64,000 bases of DNA from Parapedobacter sp. SGR-10 (GTDB lineage Bacteria > Bacteroidota > Bacteroidia > Sphingobacteriales > Sphingobacteriaceae): assembly GCF_011030405.1 (NCBI RefSeq), contig NZ_JAAJTJ010000023.1, positions 1 through 64,000 on the forward strand. The letters are read 5' to 3'. The notes below the pieces were generated by a model. It did no database searches and had not been told where the DNA came from. It worked only from the letters and a program-made list of their open reading frames with translations. The translations under genes were made by a program, and so were the position numbers. Below are positions 8,101-17,907 of the stretch, piece after piece (within the stretch, counting starts at the first letter, position 1; the number at the start of each line of letters is the position of its first letter).

Positions 8101-10503
8101 ATGCAAAAAACAATCCTTTTTCTCTTTTTATTGCTCTCCTCATGGGTATATGGGCAAGAAAACCTAACATTCCAAAAACCTTCTGCCGAGATTTTGGCAT
8201 TGGCAGATTACCAACGTCCTCCGACGATCAGGGTCAGTCCCGACAAGGCATGGATACTGTTTATGTATAGGCCTACCTACAAGTCTCTGGAAGAATTGGG
8301 ACAGGAGGAAATGCGGCTGGCAGGATTACGTATCAATGCCAAAACTAAAGCCAGCAGTACAGAAAGCTATGTGGGCAACCTACGGTTAAAACAATTTGCC
8401 AGTGATCGGGAATTTGATATAAAAGGCCTGCCCGAAAATGCACGGATCGCCAACATCAGTTTTTCACCCGATGCCAAGAAAATCGCATTCACCCACACCA
8501 ATACACATGGGCTTGCGCTGTGGATCATAGATGTAGCCACACAACAAGCCAAGCAATTGACAGATTACGATCTCAATGCCGTATTGGATGGCCCCTACAG
8601 ATGGTTTAGGGACAGTGAGCGATTGCTGATCAATAAACTATCTTCGGACATGCCTCCTCTTGTCGATCGCAGCAATGAACTGCCTACAGGACCGGTCGTC
8701 TCGAGCAGTGCTGGACAGGTTTCCCAATTGCGCACTTATCAAGATCTGTTGAAAGATCCACGCGACGAACAAGATTTTGAAACGTTGGCTACCTCTATGC
8801 TTTATTGGGTAGACCTATCCGGCAACCAAACGAAGTATCTGGATAAAGCCATGTACGCACAGGCCTCCTTTTCACCGGATGGACGATATGTATTGGTTTC
8901 TTCGCTCAAACGACCTTTTTCCTATATCGTCCGTTACTCTTCATTCCCACAGGAAACCACCGTATATGATATGCAAGGCAATCTAGTGAAAAAAGTAAAC
9001 GAACTGCCCTTAGTAGAAGCTATGCCCAAAGGTTTTTCATCTGTTCGTACCGGCAAAAGAGCTATGGGCTGGCGGCAGGACAAACCCGCCACGCTATTTT
9101 TTGTAGAGGCCCTGGATGAAGGAGATGCCAATAAAGCGGCAGACTATCGGGATGAACTGTTTGAATGGGAGACTCCTTTTACAACAGCACCCCGATCTCT
9201 CGCCAAGGTTGCCGACCGTTTTTCGGGTGTGGTATGGGGAGATGATGAACATGCTCTGGTATCTTCACAATGGTATGATACACGCAATGTCAAGACGTTT
9301 TTGCTCAATCCAAAAACGGGTAGTATGCAAGTCATCAGTGACCGCAACAGACAGGATATCTATTCTGATCCGGGATCCGTTTTCCGGGATAAAAACCAAT
9401 TCGGAACCTATACCATGTATATACACAAGGGCAAAACCTTTTGGATAGGCGATGGTTTTACCAAAGAAGGAGAATTCCCTTTTATCGATGAGCTGGATTT
9501 AAAAACCTTGAAGAAAAAAAGGCTATACACGGCTCCGAATTCTGATTTGCAAGAACGCATCTCCCAAATCGTAGACATCCATAAAGGTGACATCCTCGTT
9601 TCGTTGCAATCGGCCAGCCAATACCCAAATATCTACACCAAAAACATCAATACAGGTAAACAGCAGGCGATCACACATATCGAAAGCCCATTCAAACCAC
9701 TCGAAAATGTACACAAACAGGTATTGAATTACAAACGCAAAGACGGTGTCGACCTCTCGGGTGTATTGTATCTGCCTGCCGGATATGATTTCACGAAAAA
9801 AGAAAAGCTGCCTTTGCTCGTTTGGGCCTATCCCCGCGAATATAAGAACAAAAGCACCGCAGGCCAAGTCCGGGTAAATCCCAAAGAGTTTACCTTTCCA
9901 AGTTATGGATCCTTTGTGTACTGGGTATCCAAAGGGTATGCAGTACTTGACAATGCCGCATTTCCGATTGTTGGTGAAGGCACACAGGAACCCAATGACA
10001 CTTTTATCCCTCAATTGGTAGCGAATGCTGAGGCAGCCATCGACGCGGTAGACAAACTAGGTTATATAGACCGTGCAAAGGTTGCAGTAGGTGGGCATTC
10101 GTACGGAGCCTTTATGACGGCTCATCTATTGTCCAATTCCAACTTATTTGCGGCTGGAATTGCCCGTTCGGGAGCTTACAACCGTACCTTGACCCCTTTT
10201 GGATTTCAAAGCGAACAACGCAATTTTTGGGATGATCCACAACTATATATAACTATGTCCCCATTCATGAGTGCCAGTCGTATGAAAACACCAATGCTGC
10301 TTGTACACGGTGCGGCAGACAACAACCCGGGAACATTCACCTTACAGACCGAACGTTATTTTCAGGCCTTGAAAAACCTTGGAGCTCCGGTCAGAATGGT
10401 CATTCTCCCCAGAGAATCGCATGGCTATGTCGCCAAAGAGAATATCTTCCATCTATTGTGGGAACAGGATCAGTTTCTGGAAAAATATTTGAAAAGTAAA
10501 TAG
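8101..10503 (+). CDS. Secreted S9-family serine peptidase (prolyl oligopeptidase / glutamyl endopeptidase type)
   Basis: About 800 residues. A signal peptide (MQKTILFLFLLLSSWVYGQ) sends it to the periplasm or outside. The N-terminal 550 residues have WD/propeller-like strands (FSPDAKKIAF, FSPDGRYVLVSS). The C-terminal alpha/beta hydrolase domain carries the nucleophile in GGHSYGAFMTA near residue 667, the acid in LLVHGAADNNPGT, and the histidine in RESHGY. The NNPGTFTLQTERYFQALK segment resembles the glutamyl-endopeptidase subgroup rather than true prolyl oligopeptidases; the exact specificity is inferred. It ends at a bidirectional terminator shared with the convergent barrel gene. Confidence 0.88.
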   Translation: MQKTILFLFLLLSSWVYGQENLTFQKPSAEILALADYQRPPTIRVSPDKAWILFMYRPTYKSLEELGQEEMRLAGLRINAKTKASSTESYVGNLRLKQFASDREFDIKGLPENARIANISFSPDAKKIAFTHTNTHGLALWIIDVATQQAKQLTDYDLNAVLDGPYRWFRDSERLLINKLSSDMPPLVDRSNELPTGPVVSSSAGQVSQLRTYQDLLKDPRDEQDFETLATSMLYWVDLSGNQTKYLDKAMYAQASFSPDGRYVLVSSLKRPFSYIVRYSSFPQETTVYDMQGNLVKKVNELPLVEAMPKGFSSVRTGKRAMGWRQDKPATLFFVEALDEGDANKAADYRDELFEWETPFTTAPRSLAKVADRFSGVVWGDDEHALVSSQWYDTRNVKTFLLNPKTGSMQVISDRNRQDIYSDPGSVFRDKNQFGTYTMYIHKGKTFWIGDGFTKEGEFPFIDELDLKTLKKKRLYTAPNSDLQERISQIVDIHKGDILVSLQSASQYPNIYTKNINTGKQQAITHIESPFKPLENVHKQVLNYKRKDGVDLSGVLYLPAGYDFTKKEKLPLLVWAYPREYKNKSTAGQVRVNPKEFTFPSYGSFVYWVSKGYAVLDNAAFPIVGEGTQEPNDTFIPQLVANAEAAIDAVDKLGYIDRAKVAVGGHSYGAFMTAHLLSNSNLFAAGIARSGAYNRTLTPFGFQSEQRNFWDDPQLYITMSPFMSASRMKTPMLLVHGAADNNPGTFTLQTERYFQALKNLGAPVRMVILPRESHGYVAKENIFHLLWEQDQFLEKYLKSK

Positions 10504-10515
10504 GGACAAAAAGCA

Positions 10516-10542
10516 AAAAGGGCGATCGTTGATCGCCCTTTT
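10516..10542. terminator. Bidirectional terminator
   Basis: AAAAGGGCGATC (10516-10527) pairs with GATCGCCCTTTT (10531-10542) around GTT. The A and T tails make it usable from both strands, between the convergent peptidase and outer membrane protein genes. Confidence 0.8.
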
Positions 10543-10574
10543 CTTGTATTATCCCGTTAATCTTTTAGGAAAGA

Positions 10575-11441
10575 TTAAAAGTGGAAAGTCAACATGATAC
10601 GGCCATTTGCTCTAGTACCAAAGTCAAATCCACCTGTTTTTTCTTTAGAATTATCGTCTGTTTCAGTTTTTACAACAGAATTAGCAGCATCCCACTCTTC
10701 GGTAGTTTCTTTTTGGCCTTTTTGACGACCTGTTATGATACTAGCACCAACTTCTCCACCCAGAGAAATCTTAGGAGCGATGAAGTATTCTACACCTGCA
10801 AATCCACCTACACCAACTAAAAACAAATTACCATCTTTCACAGAAGTAGGGCGCTGAGGACCAAAACCAAATGCATTTGAAGGATTTGTATTGGTGGAGG
10901 TGATGGCATTACCATAGCTATACTTTTCAGAAGAGCTACCAAAACCTACGAAAGCCTCAGCACCGTAGAAGCCTTGAAGACGACCGTATCCACGACGCAA
11001 TTCATAACCTGCACCAATTTCGACATAGTTGTTTTTTTCGGTGTATTTATCCGTAACCTCTGCATCTGACGTAGGATCAGCTGCTAGCGCCACATCGTCT
11101 TGGACAAGTCTTGTTTCGCTTTGGCTTCGGAAATCAAAAGACAACCTAGCACGCACGGCCGACTTGTCTGTCAAAAAGTACTTACCGTACAACGTGTTGT
11201 TGCCTCCCAAAAAGCTGTTTGGTCCTTGGAAATCAGGAGCATTGTTGTAGCTGTCTGTAAATATATTACCCGCATACTCTAAAAAGGGAACCGCATCTAT
11301 ACCAATAGCGATATCTCCTGCTGCAGGAAGAATATTTGCTCCTTTATTAGTTGTAGTACCGATCACTCTGCTGTCTTCTTGAGCAGATACTGTTCCGATG
11401 ATAGCCAATCCGGCCAAAACTGAAAGTAAAGTTTTTTTCAT
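10575..11441 (-). CDS. Outer membrane beta-barrel protein
   Basis: 288 residues with a cleavable signal, MKKTLLSVLAGLAIIGTVSAQ. The mature part shows alternating polar and hydrophobic strands (SAVRARLSFDFRSQSE, NNYVEIGAGYELRRG, LFLVGVGGFAGVEYFIAPKISLGGEVG) and ends in an aromatic strand, IMLTFHF, typical of barrels recognised by the BAM complex. This suggests a small OmpA- or OprF-like barrel with no peptidoglycan domain. The function is unknown. It stands alone between the bidirectional terminator and a 200-bp gap; a weak -7-like TAATTTCG lies at 11506-11513. Confidence 0.8.
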   Translation of the reverse strand: MKKTLLSVLAGLAIIGTVSAQEDSRVIGTTTNKGANILPAAGDIAIGIDAVPFLEYAGNIFTDSYNNAPDFQGPNSFLGGNNTLYGKYFLTDKSAVRARLSFDFRSQSETRLVQDDVALAADPTSDAEVTDKYTEKNNYVEIGAGYELRRGYGRLQGFYGAEAFVGFGSSSEKYSYGNAITSTNTNPSNAFGFGPQRPTSVKDGNLFLVGVGGFAGVEYFIAPKISLGGEVGASIITGRQKGQKETTEEWDAANSVVKTETDDNSKEKTGGFDFGTRANGRIMLTFHF

Positions 11442-11642
11442 AGAAAATGAAGTTTAGTATGTTTAATGTTTAGGCTCACAACCGCTGTGGGCCTCTTCGG
11501 GGGACGAAATTAGGAAAAAAAACACGTGTTCCAAACAAAAACAGCCTTTTATTGAACTATAATATATCGACAGGCTATAGTTTTTAACATAAAATTCTGA
11601 AAATCAGATTTTTGAATAAAAATTGTATAAGGAAATTTACAG

Positions 11643-12320
11643 TCATTCATCCAATAGATCCGGACGCCGCTCTCGGGTACGCAACAATTGCTGCTCATCA
11701 CGCCAAGCCGCTATTTTTGCTTCATGTCCACTCAACAGTACTTCCGGGACTTTATGTCCACGCCATTCGGCAGGTCGTGTATAAATAGGAGCATCCAGGA
11801 GACCATCTTGAAACGAATCGGAAAGAGCAGATGTTTCATCCGAAAGTACTCCCGGTATCAATCTGATCACCGCATCCACAACAATGGCTGCAGGCAATTC
11901 TCCACCCGATAGTACATAGTCGCCAATGGAAATTTCCTTGGTGACGAAAACATCCCGGATCCTTTGATCGATCCCCTTATAATGACCGCAAAGGATGATT
12001 ATATTTTGTTTTGTCGACAGATCGTTTGCGATACTCTGGTTGAGTGTGACACCATCCGGTGTCATATAGATGATATCATCGTATATCCGTTCAGAAGTCA
12101 GTTTTTCAATACACTCCGCAAAGGGTTCTATCTGCATGACCATACCGGAACCCCCGCCATAAGGGTAATCATCCACAGACTTATGCTTGTTGTTGGCATA
12201 GTCACGCAGGTTGTGCACGTATATCTCAGCCAATCCTTTTTTCTGTGCACGTTGCAGAATGGAATGTGCAAAGGGGCTTTCCAACAAAGAGGGCAAGACG
12301 GTAATGATATCAAATCGCAT
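11643..12320 (-). CDS. trmD: tRNA (guanine(37)-N1)-methyltransferase
   Basis: SPOUT-family enzyme that methylates G37 of tRNAs reading CNN codons and so prevents +1 frameshifting. The 225 residues match the family. [17 protein letters not shown] starts the domain, and the trefoil-knot SAM site is formed by [11 protein letters not shown] and [14 protein letters not shown] near residues 105-140. [17 protein letters not shown] and [13 protein letters not shown] [13 protein letters not shown] follow. A TATCTTTG box ends four bases before the ATG, so the mRNA may be leaderless. The usual rpsP-rimM-rplS partners are absent here. Confidence 0.95.
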   Translation of the reverse strand: MRFDIITVLPSLLESPFAHSILQRAQKKGLAEIYVHNLRDYANNKHKSVDDYPYGGGSGMVMQIEPFAECIEKLTSERIYDDIIYMTPDGVTLNQSIANDLSTKQNIIILCGHYKGIDQRIRDVFVTKEISIGDYVLSGGELPAAIVVDAVIRLIPGVLSDETSALSDSFQDGLLDAPIYTRPAEWRGHKVPEVLLSGHEAKIAAWRDEQQLLRTRERRPDLLDE

Positions 12321-12324
12321 GGGG

Positions 12325-12332
12325 CAAAGATA
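12325..12332 (-). promoter_or_regulatory. -7 box abutting the trmD start codon
   Basis: On the minus strand TATCTTTG is followed by CCCC and then the trmD ATG. With the start of transcription 4-6 bases after the box, the message would begin at or next to the ATG. Confidence 0.5.
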
Positions 12333-12342
12333 AGAAGATTTT

Positions 12343-12390
12343 ACCCTAAAGATAAAAAACCGCCAAATAGCGGTTTTTTATCTTTAGGGT
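12343..12390 (-). terminator. Terminator of the coiled-coil gene
   Basis: A perfect 21-bp stem (12343-12363 with 12370-12390) around a 6-base loop, GC-rich at its top (ACCGC/GCGGT) and with A/T tracts in the arms. It lies just downstream of the coiled-coil gene and upstream of trmD, insulating the two. Confidence 0.8.
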
Positions 12391-12402
12391 CACTACAGGA
12401 TT

Positions 12403-13005
12403 TTATCGTAGCTTATCGACTTCCTTCTCTACTTTTTCCAGGTCACGTTGAAGTTCTTTCAACTTAATCTCTTCTCTGCTAATTTTAATCTTGGCTTTTT
12501 CTTCTTCGATACCGCTTAGCTTACCCTTTCCAACTTTTTTGTTAAAGTCCTTTTGTACTTTCTCTATCCTTTTTTCTTGCTTAACGATTTTCTTTTGAAG
12601 GCTTGTAGATTTCTTGACCGCTTTATCGTATTTTTTTTGTGCTTTTTCACGGGCTTTCTGTGCCTTTATCAGCTCTTTTTCACGCTTAGCTATTTCTTTT
12701 TCACGCTTCTTTGCAGCTTTCTCAGCTTTAGCTCTTTCTTTAGCTGCCTTTTGTTCAGCCTTTTTGGCTTCTTGCTCCGCTTTTTCTATACGCTTTTGTT
12801 CGGCTGCTGCTTCCCGGCGCGCCTGATCCGTGGCTAATTGCTTTTCAGTAGCTAGCCTATTTTGTTCTGCACCGATCTGAGAAACGGGAATGGTATCTAG
12901 AATAGTGTTTCTTACAGAAGTTCCAGATGATTGGCCATTGGAAATCTGAAGCCCAAGAAGAGTAACGAATGCAACAATTCCAAATAGTCTAATAGTCTTT
13001 ATCAT
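12403..13005 (-). CDS. Exported coiled-coil protein, Lys/Glu/Ala-rich
   Basis: 200 residues. A signal sequence or anchor (IRLFGIVAFVTLLGLQISNG) precedes about 140 residues made almost only of charged residues and alanine (runs such as EAKKAEQKAAKERAKAEKAA), a long continuous helix or coiled coil with heptad spacing. It has no enzyme motif. A periplasmic structural or spacer role, or cell-envelope binding, is possible but not shown. The gene has its own TATTTTTG box at 13060-13067, a 5'-UTR palindrome and a strong terminator, so it is a single-gene unit. Confidence 0.75.
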   Translation of the reverse strand: MIKTIRLFGIVAFVTLLGLQISNGQSSGTSVRNTILDTIPVSQIGAEQNRLATEKQLATDQARREAAAEQKRIEKAEQEAKKAEQKAAKERAKAEKAAKKREKEIAKREKELIKAQKAREKAQKKYDKAVKKSTSLQKKIVKQEKRIEKVQKDFNKKVGKGKLSGIEEEKAKIKISREEIKLKELQRDLEKVEKEVDKLR

Positions 13006-13023
13006 AAGTACATTTTTTATTAC

Positions 13024-13043
13024 TTAGAACATAATCGTTCTAA
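13024..13043. promoter_or_regulatory. Palindrome in the 5' region of the coiled-coil gene
   Basis: TTAGAAC (13024-13030) and GTTCTAA (13037-13043) form a perfect 7+7 inverted repeat with a 6-base centre, between the -7 box at 13060-13067 and the start codon at 13005. It could be an operator for a dimeric repressor or an mRNA hairpin; which one cannot be told. Confidence 0.35.
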
Positions 13044-13080
13044 ATAGTTTAATTTAGGGCAAAAATACGGAAAAGCAAAA

Positions 13081-13102
13081 GGCAACACCATAAGATATTG
13101 CC
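13081..13102 (-). terminator. Weak hairpin downstream of glyS
   Basis: GGCAACA and TATTGCC form an imperfect stem beyond the glyS stop, followed on the minus strand by a T-rich tract. It is a plausible but weak terminator. Confidence 0.35.
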
Positions 13103-13155
13103 TTTTTACAAAATTTTGTAGTATTTATACTATAAGACTTGCGAAGTTTTTTCTT

Positions 13156-14625
13156 TTATACCAACTCTTTCAGCAGATTGGTCAAGCTGACACGGTTTCC
13201 GATAATAGTGCCCAATTGATCCACGGCTACACGTTCTTGTTCCATGCTGTCACGGTGACGGATGGTCACGGTATTGTCCTCCAAAGATTGATGGTCTACC
13301 GTAATACAGAACGGTGTACCGATAGCATCCTGACGACGGTAGCGTTTACCGATCGAGTCCTTTTCGTCGTACTGTATGTTGTAATCCAGCTTAAGACTGT
13401 TCATGATCTCACGTGCCTTTTCGGGCAAGCCGTCTTTCTTGGTCAATGGCAGGACAGCCGCTTTGACGGGCGCGATGGCTGGATGAAATTTCAATACTAC
13501 GCGTGAATCCTGCTTGTCTTCTGTCGAAAGGTCTTCCTGTACTAAGGAATTGGCTAATACAGTCAAGAACAAACGATCCAAACCAATGGATGTCTCGACC
13601 ACATACGGAATGTAGTTTTGATTGATTTCCGTATCAAAGTATTGTATTTTTTTCTTCGAATATTCTTGGTGCTGCTTCAAATCAAAGTCCGTACGAGAGT
13701 GTATACCCTCCACTTCCTTAAAACCAAATGGGAACTCGTACTCGATATCCACGGCAGCATTGGCATAGTGGGCAAGCTTAACATGATCGTGGAAACGATA
13801 CTTGGCCGGGTCGGCTCCCAAGGCTAAGTGCCATTTCAGACGAGTCTCCTTCCACCTGTTGTACCATTCCAATTCAGACCCAGGACGTACAAAGAATTGC
13901 AATTCCATCTGCTCAAACTCCCGCATACGCATGATAAACTGCCGGGCAATGACTTCATTTCGGAAGGCTTTACCGATCTGGGCAATACCAAAAGGCACTT
14001 TCATCCGTCCGGTCTTTTGTACATTCAGAAAGTTGACAAAGATACCCTGTGCCGTCTCCGGGCGTAGATATACCTGTTCCGCTCCATCGGCCATTGCCCC
14101 CATTTGGGTAGCAAACATCAGATTGAACTGACGTACCTCTGTCCAGTTCTTGGTTCCGGAAACAGGACATACAATATTGTGTTCTTCGATGATGGTTTTC
14201 AGACGAGCTAAATCATCTGCATTTAAGGCATCATCCAGATCTTTCTGCAACTGGGCGGCTTTATCTGTCTTGCCGTCTTTTTCATAACGATCGATTTTTT
14301 CTTCGATCAATTGGTCGGCACGATAGCGTTTTTTGGAATCCTTGTTGTCGATCATCGGATCGTTGAACCCATCTACATGCCCGGAGGCTTTCCATGTCGT
14401 GGGATGCATGAAAATCGCGGCGTCGATGCCGACAATATTTTCGTTCAACTGCACCATGGCTTTCCACCAATAGGCCTTGAGATTGTTCTTGAGTTCAGAA
14501 CCCAACTGACCATAATCGTACACGGCACTTAGACCGTCATAGATCTCACTGGAAGGAAATACGAAACCATATTCCTTGGCATGAGATATGATATTTTTGA
14601 AAAAATCGTCTGTTTGCTTGCTCAT
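13156..14625 (-). CDS. glyS: Glycyl-tRNA synthetase (alpha2 type)
   Basis: Class II aminoacyl-tRNA synthetase that charges tRNA(Gly). The single-chain 489-residue form differs from the alpha/beta type of enterobacteria. Motif 2 is near FGIAQIGKAFRNEVIARQFIMRMREFEQME. LRPETAQGIFVNF precedes it, and motif 3 is near SIGLDRLFL. The C-terminal anticodon-binding domain starts near IAPVKAAVLPL. A TACTTTTG box ends five bases before the ATG (14631-14638), which again suggests a very short or absent leader. It lies 47 bp downstream of metG on the same strand. Confidence 0.95.
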   Translation of the reverse strand: MSKQTDDFFKNIISHAKEYGFVFPSSEIYDGLSAVYDYGQLGSELKNNLKAYWWKAMVQLNENIVGIDAAIFMHPTTWKASGHVDGFNDPMIDNKDSKKRYRADQLIEEKIDRYEKDGKTDKAAQLQKDLDDALNADDLARLKTIIEEHNIVCPVSGTKNWTEVRQFNLMFATQMGAMADGAEQVYLRPETAQGIFVNFLNVQKTGRMKVPFGIAQIGKAFRNEVIARQFIMRMREFEQMELQFFVRPGSELEWYNRWKETRLKWHLALGADPAKYRFHDHVKLAHYANAAVDIEYEFPFGFKEVEGIHSRTDFDLKQHQEYSKKKIQYFDTEINQNYIPYVVETSIGLDRLFLTVLANSLVQEDLSTEDKQDSRVVLKFHPAIAPVKAAVLPLTKKDGLPEKAREIMNSLKLDYNIQYDEKDSIGKRYRRQDAIGTPFCITVDHQSLEDNTVTIRHRDSMEQERVAVDQLGTIIGNRVSLTNLLKELV

Positions 14626-14672
14626 ATTGGCAAAAGTAAAAATTAAAACGTCAAAAAGTAAAAAAAGACTAA

Positions 14673-16742
14673 CTATCTCACCGTACTGCCCGGTCTGATG
14701 GCTGAAGTCGGATTGACAAAATCCAATCTTCCATCGGCATCTTCCGCCATCAATATCATCCCTTGGGATTGAATACCTTTGATCTCACGAGGCTCCAGAT
14801 TGACGAGAATCGACACCTGCTTACCTACGATATCCTCCGGTGAGAAAAACTCAGCAATCCCGGATACCACTGTACGTTGATCTATACCCGTATCTATCGT
14901 CAATTTCAACAGTTTTTTGGTTTTGGCTACTTTCTCCGCTTCCAGTATTGTACCTACACGGATATCCAGTTTCATAAAATCATCAAACGTAATATTGCCT
15001 TTTGCCGGAGTAGCCTCCACAGTTTCCAAGGCATTCTTCGCTTTGGCATCGGCCAGTTTTTGCAATTGAAAATCCACCTGTTCATCCGTGATCTTTTCAA
15101 ACAGCAGTTGTACATCGCCCAGACGGTGACCTTCTTTCACCAGATCCTTAGCTCCGGCTTTGTCCCATCCTTGCTGTGACAGATCCAGCATATCGAATAG
15201 CCTGGCAGATGTTTTGGGCAGAAATGGCTGAGCCAATACAGCTAGATTGGCAACAATCTGTGTGGCCACATACAGCACCGTCTTGACACGTTCTTCGTCT
15301 GTCTTAATGACCTTCCAAGGCTCCTCGTCAGCCAGATATTTATTTCCCAAACGCGCTGCATTCATAAAATGACCCAATGCTTCGCGGAAACGATAATTGG
15401 AAATAGACTGTTCGATCAGTTCGGGATATTTGGCCAACTCATCAAAAACATGATTATCCACGGCATTCAACGCCGAGCCTCCCCACACATTACCGGCAAA
15501 GTATTTATGTGAAAGCACCATCACCCGGTTGACAAAATTACCCAGGATAGCCACGAGCTCATTGTTGACTCGTGCCTGAAAATCCTTCCACGTAAACTCA
15601 CTGTCTGATGTTTCGGGCAAGATGGAGGTCAGCACATACCGAAGTTCATCTTCCTTGCCCGGAAATTCTTCCAGATATTCATGTAGCCAGACCGCATGGT
15701 TACGTGAGGTGGATAGCTTATCCCCTTCTAAGTTCAAAAATTCATTTGCAGGTACATTATCCGGCAGGATATACTCCCCATGTGCATGCAATATGGCCGG
15801 GAAAGTAATGCAGTGGAACACGATATTGTCCTTACCGATAAAATGGATCAATGTCGAGTCGTCTTCGGGATTGGGTTGCTTCTTCCAATAGTCCTCCCAA
15901 TTCTTACCATGATCCAAGGCCCATTGCTTGGTGGCAGAAATATAACCTATGGGTGCATCTAGCCATACATACAATTTCTTTCCGACAGCTTCTTCCAACG
16001 GCACATCTACTCCCCAATCCAGATCCCGGGTCATCGAGCGTGGTTGTAACCCTTGCTTGAGCCAAGATTGGCATTGGCCATATACATTGGGCTTCAGTAC
16101 GTCTTTTTTACCTTCGATCAACCATTTTTCCAACCAAGGCTGATACTTGTCCAATGGCAGGTACCAATGCTTGGTTTCCTTCAAAATGGGTGTCTTTCCG
16201 CTCAATGTCGACTTGGGGTTGATCAGATCTGTGGGGCTCAGCGAAGTGCCGCATTTTTCGCATTGATCACCATACGCTCCTTCATTTTGGCAATGGGGAC
16301 ATGTACCTGTAATATACCGATCCGCCAAAAACTGGTGGAACTCCTCATCATAATATTGTTCTGAAAATTTCTCTATAAATTCACCCTTCTCGTAGAGATT
16401 CAAAAAGAACTCCTGCGATAGCTGATGGTGGATCTGCTCTGAAGTACGGTGATAGATATCAAACGAGATACCAAACTCGGCAAAAGACTCCTTGATCTGC
16501 TTATTGTATTTGTCTATGATTTCTCTCGGCGTCCCCCCCTCCTTCTTCGCTTTGATCGTAATAGCGGCACCATGCTCATCCGAACCGCACACATATACCA
16601 CATCCTTGCCTTTTAGTCGCAGAAAACGCACGAAAATATCTCCGGGAATATATGCACCTGCCAAGTGACCGATATGCAAGGGGCCATTGGCATAAGGTAA
16701 AGCAGAAGTAATGGTATAGCGTTTTTTAGACAAATTGCTCAA
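14673..16742 (-). CDS. metG: Methionyl-tRNA synthetase
   Basis: Class I synthetase of 689 residues. The HIGH signature is [14 protein letters not shown] near residue 15. The zinc knuckle has two CxxC pairs, CPHC and CEKC, near residues 145-165. The KMSKS loop appears as [10 protein letters not shown] near 340, a variant usual in this phylum. The C-terminal 110 residues (from [17 protein letters not shown]) are an EMAP/Trbp111-like tRNA-binding domain that also dimerises the enzyme. A TATCTTTG box at 16794-16801 (minus strand) is a likely promoter; metG and glyS may be co-transcribed. Confidence 0.96.
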   Translation of the reverse strand: MSNLSKKRYTITSALPYANGPLHIGHLAGAYIPGDIFVRFLRLKGKDVVYVCGSDEHGAAITIKAKKEGGTPREIIDKYNKQIKESFAEFGISFDIYHRTSEQIHHQLSQEFFLNLYEKGEFIEKFSEQYYDEEFHQFLADRYITGTCPHCQNEGAYGDQCEKCGTSLSPTDLINPKSTLSGKTPILKETKHWYLPLDKYQPWLEKWLIEGKKDVLKPNVYGQCQSWLKQGLQPRSMTRDLDWGVDVPLEEAVGKKLYVWLDAPIGYISATKQWALDHGKNWEDYWKKQPNPEDDSTLIHFIGKDNIVFHCITFPAILHAHGEYILPDNVPANEFLNLEGDKLSTSRNHAVWLHEYLEEFPGKEDELRYVLTSILPETSDSEFTWKDFQARVNNELVAILGNFVNRVMVLSHKYFAGNVWGGSALNAVDNHVFDELAKYPELIEQSISNYRFREALGHFMNAARLGNKYLADEEPWKVIKTDEERVKTVLYVATQIVANLAVLAQPFLPKTSARLFDMLDLSQQGWDKAGAKDLVKEGHRLGDVQLLFEKITDEQVDFQLQKLADAKAKNALETVEATPAKGNITFDDFMKLDIRVGTILEAEKVAKTKKLLKLTIDTGIDQRTVVSGIAEFFSPEDIVGKQVSILVNLEPREIKGIQSQGMILMAEDADGRLDFVNPTSAIRPGSTVR

Positions 16743-16793
16743 AATATTCTATTTTTTAAGGTGTATACAAAAAATAAATTGTAAAATTGTTTG

Positions 16794-16801
16794 CAAAGAT
16801 A
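16794..16801 (-). promoter_or_regulatory. -7 box of the metG promoter
   Basis: The minus strand reads TATCTTTG, an exact match to TAnnTTTG, about 50 bases before the metG start. The -33 element is poor. Confidence 0.4.
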
Positions 16802-16845
16802 ATTCAATTTGCGCGGAATAGATAAAGGTAAGAAAAATATATCCT

Positions 16846-16875
16846 TGTAGGGGCAAAAGATTTTTTGCCCCTACA
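16846..16875. repeat. Dispersed palindrome TGTAGGGGCAAAA family, copy 2
   Basis: TGTAGGGGCAAAAGA followed by TTTTTTGCCCCTACA, differing from the copy at 3375-3404 by one base. It lies between the divergent metG and LD-carboxypeptidase genes, 20 bp before the latter's start, so it could form a hairpin in that leader. Confidence 0.8.
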
Positions 16876-16894
16876 TTTAATAAAACATAAAAAA

Positions 16895-17797
16895 ATGAAA
16901 ACACCTCCATACCTGCAATCCGGTGACAAGGTAGCTATCGTATGTCCGGCGGGCTATATCAAACCCGATATCAGTCAAGCTTACGCTATGCTCGAAAGCT
17001 GGGGACTGGAGGTCGTGGTTGCTCCATCAGTTTCCACACAGAAAAACCAATTTGCCGGAGACGATGCACTAAGAACAGCAGATCTACAACAGGCATTGGA
17101 CGACAAAGAGATCAAAGCCATTATAGCAGGCCGCGGGGGATATGGAACCGTTCGCATTATCGACCGATTGAATTTCACAAAATTTAAGAACAACCCCAAA
17201 TGGCTGGTAGGCTTCAGCGATATCACCGTATTGCATAGCCATATCCAACGACAATTCGGTATCCCGACCATCCATGGGCAGATGGCTAAATCGTTTCTGG
17301 ACGCATCGCCCGCATCACTCTTGTCCTTGAAAAAAGCTCTTTTTGGAAAAAAAAGTGATCTCAAATACCGTTTTTCAGGTTTTCCCAATCGTTCGGGTGA
17401 AGCGGAAGCTATACTAGTCGGAGGCAATCTGGCCATTCTCCATAGTATCATCGGCAGTCGTTCGGACATCAAATATGACAACAAGATATTGTTTATCGAA
17501 GATGTAGGCGAAGCTCATTACAACATAGACCGCATGCTGTGGACATTGAAGAGAGCCAAAAAACTGGACAAACTCAAAGGACTGATCGTGGGTGGATTTA
17601 CCGACATGCGGGACAGTAGTGCTTCTTTCGGTCAATCGATTGAAGAAATAATTCTGGACAAAGTGCAGGAATACGACTTTCCCGTTGCTTTCGGTTGCCC
17701 GGTAGGTCATATAGCAGACAACAGAACTTTGATACTTGGGCAACAGATCAAGCTATCTGTACAAAAAACAAAAATTTCCATTCACTATATAGATTAA
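16895..17797 (+). CDS. LD-carboxypeptidase, peptidase family S66
   Basis: 300 residues from the ATG at 16895; an in-frame TTG at 16865 lies inside the palindrome and is rejected. S66 enzymes cut the L-Lys/Dap-D-Ala bond of muropeptide tetrapeptides in peptidoglycan recycling, or inactivate microcin C (MccF). Seen here are GDKVAIVCPAGYI at the start, AGRGGYGTVRIID, the nucleophile serine in VGFSDITVLHSH, the glutamate in FIEDVGEAHYNIDRML, and the histidine in CPVGHIADN, so the Ser-Glu-His triad is complete. There is no signal peptide, so it is cytoplasmic, as expected for recycling. Confidence 0.9.
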   Translation: MKTPPYLQSGDKVAIVCPAGYIKPDISQAYAMLESWGLEVVVAPSVSTQKNQFAGDDALRTADLQQALDDKEIKAIIAGRGGYGTVRIIDRLNFTKFKNNPKWLVGFSDITVLHSHIQRQFGIPTIHGQMAKSFLDASPASLLSLKKALFGKKSDLKYRFSGFPNRSGEAEAILVGGNLAILHSIIGSRSDIKYDNKILFIEDVGEAHYNIDRMLWTLKRAKKLDKLKGLIVGGFTDMRDSSASFGQSIEEIILDKVQEYDFPVAFGCPVGHIADNRTLILGQQIKLSVQKTKISIHYID

Positions 17798-17907
17798 AAT
17801 AAAGTGATGGAGGTGATAATAGTTATAGAGGTCATAAAAGCCCGTGATATACGTTGCTTCCATAACTACCTTCACCATCATAATTTACATAACTTAAAAT
17901 AATTTTT

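Noticed and set aside
12553..12837. Phe/Leu-rich plus-strand frames opposite the coiled-coil gene
   Set aside because: They are the antisense of Lys/Glu codons; the minus-strand gene has signal sequence, promoter and terminator.
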